Of a stretch of DNA of 64,000 bases, positions 63,203 to 64,000 are shown one piece after another; the stretch's first letter is position 1, and every line of letters begins with the position of its first letter. Source of the DNA: Halomonas sp. 1513. Lineage in GTDB: Bacteria > Pseudomonadota > Gammaproteobacteria > Pseudomonadales > Halomonadaceae. The translations under genes and the position numbers were made by a program. The DNA is taken from positions 2,418,001 to 2,482,000 of the forward strand of contig CP019326.1 in assembly GCA_001971685.1 (NCBI GenBank). Reading direction: 5' to 3'. The notes under the pieces are model-generated. The model ran no database searches. It had not been told where the DNA came from and was given only the letters and a program-made list of their open reading frames with translations.

Positions 63203-63592
63203 TCACCTTAGCCGTTCCAGGTGCCCCTTGCGGCGCACGATGTTCTTGTAGTCCCACTGGATATCCCGCGCCTTGGCGAGCCAGCGGCGCAGCGCCTCTG
63301 CGTCGATCTGCTCCACCGCGGTATAGCGGGCCTCGGCGGCCTTGAAGCTGCCCTCGTCGCGTAGCCCACTCTCATCGAAGGATTGTCCGCTCCAGAACAG
63401 CAGCCGCACGCAGTGCTTGAGCTTGCTGTAGCCGACGATGGGGTTGCCCTCCAGGAACCATACCGGGTGGGCATGCCATAGCTTGCCCTCTGCCTCGGGT
63501 AGATGGCGCTCGATCGCCTGGGCCAAATACTCGCATATCTCCCGGTCGGCCGGGGCCTGGCGCGCGTGATACGCCTGGATATCGGGATGCAT
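63203..63592 (-). CDS. DUF1801 (YdhG-like) protein
   Basis: The 129-residue protein is of the DUF1801/YdhG type. The conserved features are an N-terminal helical region followed by GKLWHAHPVWFLEGNPIVGYSK near residue 36 and the VRLLFWSG strand. The fold is related to YdhG/frataxin-like proteins; molecular function is unknown. The start at 63592 follows AGGAGA. It stands alone between the AraC gene and the chemoreceptor gene. Confidence 0.8.
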   Translation of the reverse strand: MHPDIQAYHARQAPADREICEYLAQAIERHLPEAEGKLWHAHPVWFLEGNPIVGYSKLKHCVRLLFWSGQSFDESGLRDEGSFKAAEARYTAVEQIDAEALRRWLAKARDIQWDYKNIVRRKGHLERLR

Positions 63593-63650
63593 GGCGACTC
63601 TCCTGTAGCAGTAGCACTCCCAGGACAATCGATCAGACAGGCAGCAATTC

Positions 63651-63677
63651 GACAGCCGCCCCAAGGGAGCGGCTGTC
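63651..63677 (-). terminator. Hairpin after the chemoreceptor gene
   Basis: GACAGCCGC (63651-63659) pairs with GCGGCTGTC (63669-63677), 21 bp beyond the chemoreceptor stop. There is no U-tract, so termination is uncertain. Confidence 0.45.
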
Positions 63678-63697
63678 GCGAGCTGAATCGGCGGTGC

Positions 63698-64000
63698 CTA
63701 GAACTCGGACCAGTCCTCGACGGCCTCAGCGGGCTTCTTGTAGGACTGCCTGGGCGTTTCAGCAGCGGGCTTGGCCGGCGGTTGGCTTCGCTCACTCTTC
63801 TGATGGGTCAGCTGGGTGGCGTGCGGTTCGGCCGGCGCGGTCTGGTCGTCGACGCGGAAGGTGGCGATCAATGCGGCGAGATGCTTGGCCTGGTCTTCCA
63901 ACGAGCTGGCGGCGGCGCTGGTCTGCTGCACCAGCGAGGCGTTCTGCTGGGTCACCGAGTCCATCTCGGTGATGGCGCTGTTGATCTGCTCGATGCCGCT
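63698..64000 (-). CDS. Methyl-accepting chemotaxis protein, C-terminal part
   Basis: The visible 100 residues are the end of a chemoreceptor signalling domain. GIEQINSAITEMDSVTQQNA and SLVQQTSAAASSLEDQA are the second methylation helix with its Gln/Glu pairs. A Pro/Ala/Lys-rich linker follows, ending in the pentapeptide-like DWSEF. It resembles the NWETF tether that recruits CheR and CheB in high-abundance receptors. The ligand-binding and membrane parts are outside the window. Confidence 0.9.
   Translation of the reverse strand, partial: SGIEQINSAITEMDSVTQQNASLVQQTSAAASSLEDQAKHLAALIATFRVDDQTAPAEPHATQLTHQKSERSQPPAKPAAETPRQSYKKPAEAVEDWSEF

Overview
The window looks like chromosome of a GC-rich gammaproteobacterium. 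The closest gene-content match I recognise is Halomonadaceae (Halomonas and relatives). The pointers are acidic proteins, TRAP-type uptake, a sigma32-type groESL, a complete liu (leucine degradation) operon behind a LiuR-type operator, and an aac(3)-I-like chromosomal gene. This placement is inference from content, not from a marker gene. No rRNA, tRNA, prophage or CRISPR array was seen.

Layout. 0-4.6 kb: truncated SDR gene, fxsA, groES-groEL behind a heat-shock promoter, a six-copy heptamer repeat, trmJ, and then an unannotated small RNA with the features of a CsrA/RsmA-sequestering RNA. 4.6-13.3 kb: a long minus-strand catabolic operon (TRAP transporter, two HDAC-family deacylases, RidA, an ornithine-cyclodeaminase-like reductase, DadA-like oxidase, branched-chain aminotransferase). 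13.5-17.5 kb: an SDR, a LysR regulator, and a class III CoA-transferase with an HMG-CoA-lyase-like enzyme. 17.5-28.2 kb: M20 hydrolase and GntR regulator divergent from a peptide-type ABC transporter, FAD-linked oxidase, EamA exporter and aminotransferase. 28.3-30.8 kb: patatin and GntP permease. 30.8-34.2 kb: tungstate-type ABC transporter with a HTH/binding-protein-fusion regulator. 34.5-36.6 kb: LysR divergent from an SbtA-type bicarbonate transporter. 36.6-43.3 kb: liuABCDE.

44.2-49.5 kb is the most unusual part, an AT-richer accessory island that reads as a decayed chromosomal integron. A broken intI lies on the plus strand at 49130. It points away from a minus-strand cassette array: attC-like site, AAA ATPase, attC-like site split by an IS1182-type element, membrane protein, attC-like site, GNAT acetyltransferase. 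A degraded ycaQ-like gene lies just beyond the array.

49.5-64 kb: TetR/fabF pair with an operator-like palindrome, CIA30 protein, MASE2-GGDEF cyclase, GST, OsmC-YcaO fusion, small genes and remnants, lipoprotein, methyltransferase, AAC(3)-I-type acetyltransferase downstream of a CDGSH-glutamate-synthase-domain fusion, LysE/AraC pair, DUF1801 protein, and the C-terminal end of a chemoreceptor running off the window.
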